A DNA stretch of 32,201 nt, from the NCBI GenBank assembly GCA_001603025.1, contig LVAP01000099.1, positions 1-32,201 on the forward strand, read 5' to 3'. The notes below the pieces were generated by a model that did not search any database, had not been told where the DNA came from, and saw only the letters and a list, made by a program, of their open reading frames with translations. This DNA is from Clostridiales bacterium Firm_10. GTDB taxonomy: Bacteria; Bacillota; Clostridia; Christensenellales; Aristaeellaceae. How positions within the stretch are numbered: the stretch's first letter is position 1; each line of letters opens with the position of its first letter. Of this stretch, positions 31,041 through 32,201 are shown in pieces. The position numbers were made by a program, and so were the translations under genes.

Positions 31041-31076
31041 GGGAGCCGCGCCCATTGGGCGCGGCTCCCGCTTTTT
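31041..31076 (+). terminator. Strong rho-independent terminator
   Basis: A perfect 13-bp GC-rich stem (31041-31053 with 31057-31069) with an ATT loop is followed by GCTTTTT. It ends the helicase-phosphodiesterase-secreted protein transcript. It may also stop the converging carboxypeptidase transcript, though without T's on that side. Confidence 0.93.
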
Positions 31077-31090
31077 CGCATACGAAACAG

Positions 31091-32098
31091 CTATATCGTA
31101 ACGGCGCTCATGAGCGCGACGCGCTGGGCGCTGGCGTCCAGGTGCACAGCGCCGCCCAGCGGCAGCGTGAGCATGGGTTTCGTATGGCCGCAGTCGAACT
31201 CGGCCAGCACGGGAAAACCATAGGCTCCGATAATCTCCAGCGCCACCTCCCAGGGGCGCAGCCCTGTGCCTCTGTCGCGGTAATCGGCGTGTTTGCCCAT
31301 GATGAGCCCGCCGATTTTCTCGAAAACACCCGCACATTTGAGCAGTGAAAAGGCGCGTTCAACGCGTTCGGGGTCATCCTTACAATCTTCAAGGAACAGA
31401 ATATCACCCTCGCAAATCTCCGGCATATAGGGCGTGCCGAAAAAGCCGAGCATGGTGTCCAGATTGCCGCCGATCAACCGTCCTTCCGCGCGGCCGCCGC
31501 GCACAGTGACAAGGCGGTTGCCGTGCGGTTCGCATTCAAAGCCGGTTTCCTCCCGGCCGACAGAATCCTCCGTCCAGCGTTTCGGCACGCCCAGCTCATG
31601 GGGCGCTGTCCAACCGCCCTGAAGGACATCCAGAAAATAGGCGAAGCTCTCGTTTGACCAGGGCGGGATTTCACCAAACGTGGCAATGAGATTCGGGCCG
31701 TAAAAGGTAATGAGGCCCGTTCTCGCCAGAATGGCCAGCAGGACAGCCGTGACGTCGGAAAAGCCGACGAACAGTTTGGGACAGCGGCTTACTGCCTCAT
31801 AGTCGATATAGGGCAGCAGCGAATTGGAAACCAGTCCGCCGCCTGCCGCCATGACGCAATTGACATCTGGATCGCGGATGAGCGCGTTTAACTCCGCTGC
31901 GCGGTCATGGATGCTGCCGGAGCGATAACCCGCGCCGCGTCCCCATAGCGCGCCGCGCCGTATGCGAAAGCCGCGACCGATCAAAAAATCCTCGGCCAGC
32001 GTCGTCCGCCGGGCAACCCAGGCTGTCGCGGGCGTAGAGGGCGAGAAGATGCCGATGGTATCGCCGGGCCTGAGCCGCGGCGCGAGGAGCGCAGTCAT
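31091..32098 (-). CDS. S66-family LD-carboxypeptidase / MccF-like peptidase (335 aa)
   Basis: S66 serine peptidases remove the terminal D-alanine of cytoplasmic murein tetrapeptides (LdcA), or inactivate microcin C (MccF). The N-terminal half has LRPGDTIGIFSPS (9-21) and the nucleophile S114 in LFVGFSDVTAVL. The C-terminal half has GGNLDTML, the glutamate in DILFLEDC and the histidine in DCGHTKP. CVMAAGGGLVSNSLLPYIDY resembles the MccF-like branch. Which of the two roles applies cannot be settled from sequence alone. I chose MTALLAPRL because GGAGG lies directly upstream; a start 16 codons earlier would sit inside the hairpin at 32116. There is no signal peptide. Confidence 0.88.
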   Translation of the reverse strand: MTALLAPRLRPGDTIGIFSPSTPATAWVARRTTLAEDFLIGRGFRIRRGALWGRGAGYRSGSIHDRAAELNALIRDPDVNCVMAAGGGLVSNSLLPYIDYEAVSRCPKLFVGFSDVTAVLLAILARTGLITFYGPNLIATFGEIPPWSNESFAYFLDVLQGGWTAPHELGVPKRWTEDSVGREETGFECEPHGNRLVTVRGGRAEGRLIGGNLDTMLGFFGTPYMPEICEGDILFLEDCKDDPERVERAFSLLKCAGVFEKIGGLIMGKHADYRDRGTGLRPWEVALEIIGAYGFPVLAEFDCGHTKPMLTLPLGGAVHLDASAQRVALMSAVTI

Positions 32099-32115
32099 AG
32101 ATACCTCCAAACAAC

Positions 32116-32147
32116 GGTGGGCAGCATCCTCGTGGATGCTGCCCACC
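32116..32147 (-). terminator. Terminator of the edge gene
   Basis: A perfect 14-bp stem (32116-32129 with 32134-32147) has a TCGT loop. It starts nine bases past the stop of the edge gene. The T-tract is weak (GTTGTTTGG), so part of the transcription could continue into the carboxypeptidase gene, whose ribosome site follows within 15 bases. Confidence 0.75.
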
Positions 32148-32155
32148 GCCGGTTA

Positions 32156-32201
32156 TTACGCCTTGACCTCTTCGCCCAGTTCGCTGGATTTGTACATCAT
32201 G
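32156..32201 (-). CDS. C-terminal end of an unidentified protein, cut by the window edge
   Basis: Reading leftwards from the window edge, 14 codons (MMYKSSELGEEVKA) end at TAA (32158-32156), just before the 14-bp terminator hairpin. The frame-plus-terminator arrangement makes this a real gene end. The tail is hydrophilic and acidic with no recognised motif, so no family can be given. Confidence 0.6.
   Translation of the reverse strand, partial: MMYKSSELGEEVKA

Noticed and set aside
1-32201. CRISPR array, tRNA, rRNA or long tandem repeats
   Set aside because: No regularly spaced repeats, tRNA-like cloverleaf with CCA end or rRNA signature was seen in any gap on reading both strands; I could not run a covariance search.

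Overview
The window reads as chromosome from an anaerobic, GC-rich member of the Firmicutes (Bacillota), probably an uncultured gut or rumen Clostridia. Evidence is the strong AGGAGG-type ribosome sites, an electron-bifurcating NfnAB pair, a radical-SAM anaerobic maturase, an iron-sulfur aldo/keto reductase, an XPD-like helicase of a clostridial type, an iron-dependent alcohol dehydrogenase and several intracellular glycan-degrading enzymes. Placement below class level is inference. There are no rRNA or tRNA genes, CRISPR arrays or intact insertion sequences that I can see.

Region 1-2750 is visibly poorer in GC than the rest. It carries two GNAT acetyltransferases, a nucleotidyltransferase, the start of an unknown gene, and a stretch (about 506-1190) that looks like the scar of a lost element: a fossil 3' gene end running straight into a terminator, then more decayed sequence. 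Region 2863-5722 has a GH32 fructosidase and an FAD-dependent oxidoreductase. Next to them lies a 35-codon remnant of a sugar ABC-transporter permease with its old terminator. Two members of the uroporphyrinogen-decarboxylase/methyltransferase superfamily (6255-7319 plus, 7430-8662 minus) converge on a palindromic terminator.

Region 8993-15293 (plus) holds nfnAB and then a promoter with a perfect -35 box that overlaps the nfnB stop. This promoter drives a three-gene sugar-acid operon: a PfkB kinase, 6-phosphogluconate dehydrogenase and a LarA-family nickel-pincer racemase/epimerase. Region 15390-18354 (minus) is a nitroreductase / alcohol dehydrogenase / GH10 xylanase operon. A MerR regulator (18474-18857, plus) sits between it and an iron-sulfur aldo/keto reductase (minus). 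The promoter of that reductase has a 19-bp spacer filled by a 7-4-7 dyad, the classical MerR/AdhR arrangement.

Region 20241-27486 (minus) looks like one long operon: manA, proB, proA, a dienelactone hydrolase, an anSME-type maturase with a SEC-C tail, and a large jelly-roll plus FG-GAP propeller protein. Two junctions are ATGA stop/start overlaps, and a strong terminator closes the operon. A divergent promoter pair separates it from a nuclease-helicase fusion and a glycerophosphodiester phosphodiesterase (plus). These are followed by a small secreted-protein gene broken by an in-frame TAG. An S66-family LD-carboxypeptidase/MccF-like gene (minus) and the tail of one more minus-strand gene end the window.

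The strongest leads for something undescribed are the LarA-kinase-Gnd operon (a possible nickel-dependent mannonate/gluconate route into the pentose phosphate pathway) and the MerR-controlled Fe-S aldo/keto reductase. Next comes the coupled hydrolase-maturase-propeller block, in which no sulfatase is visible.
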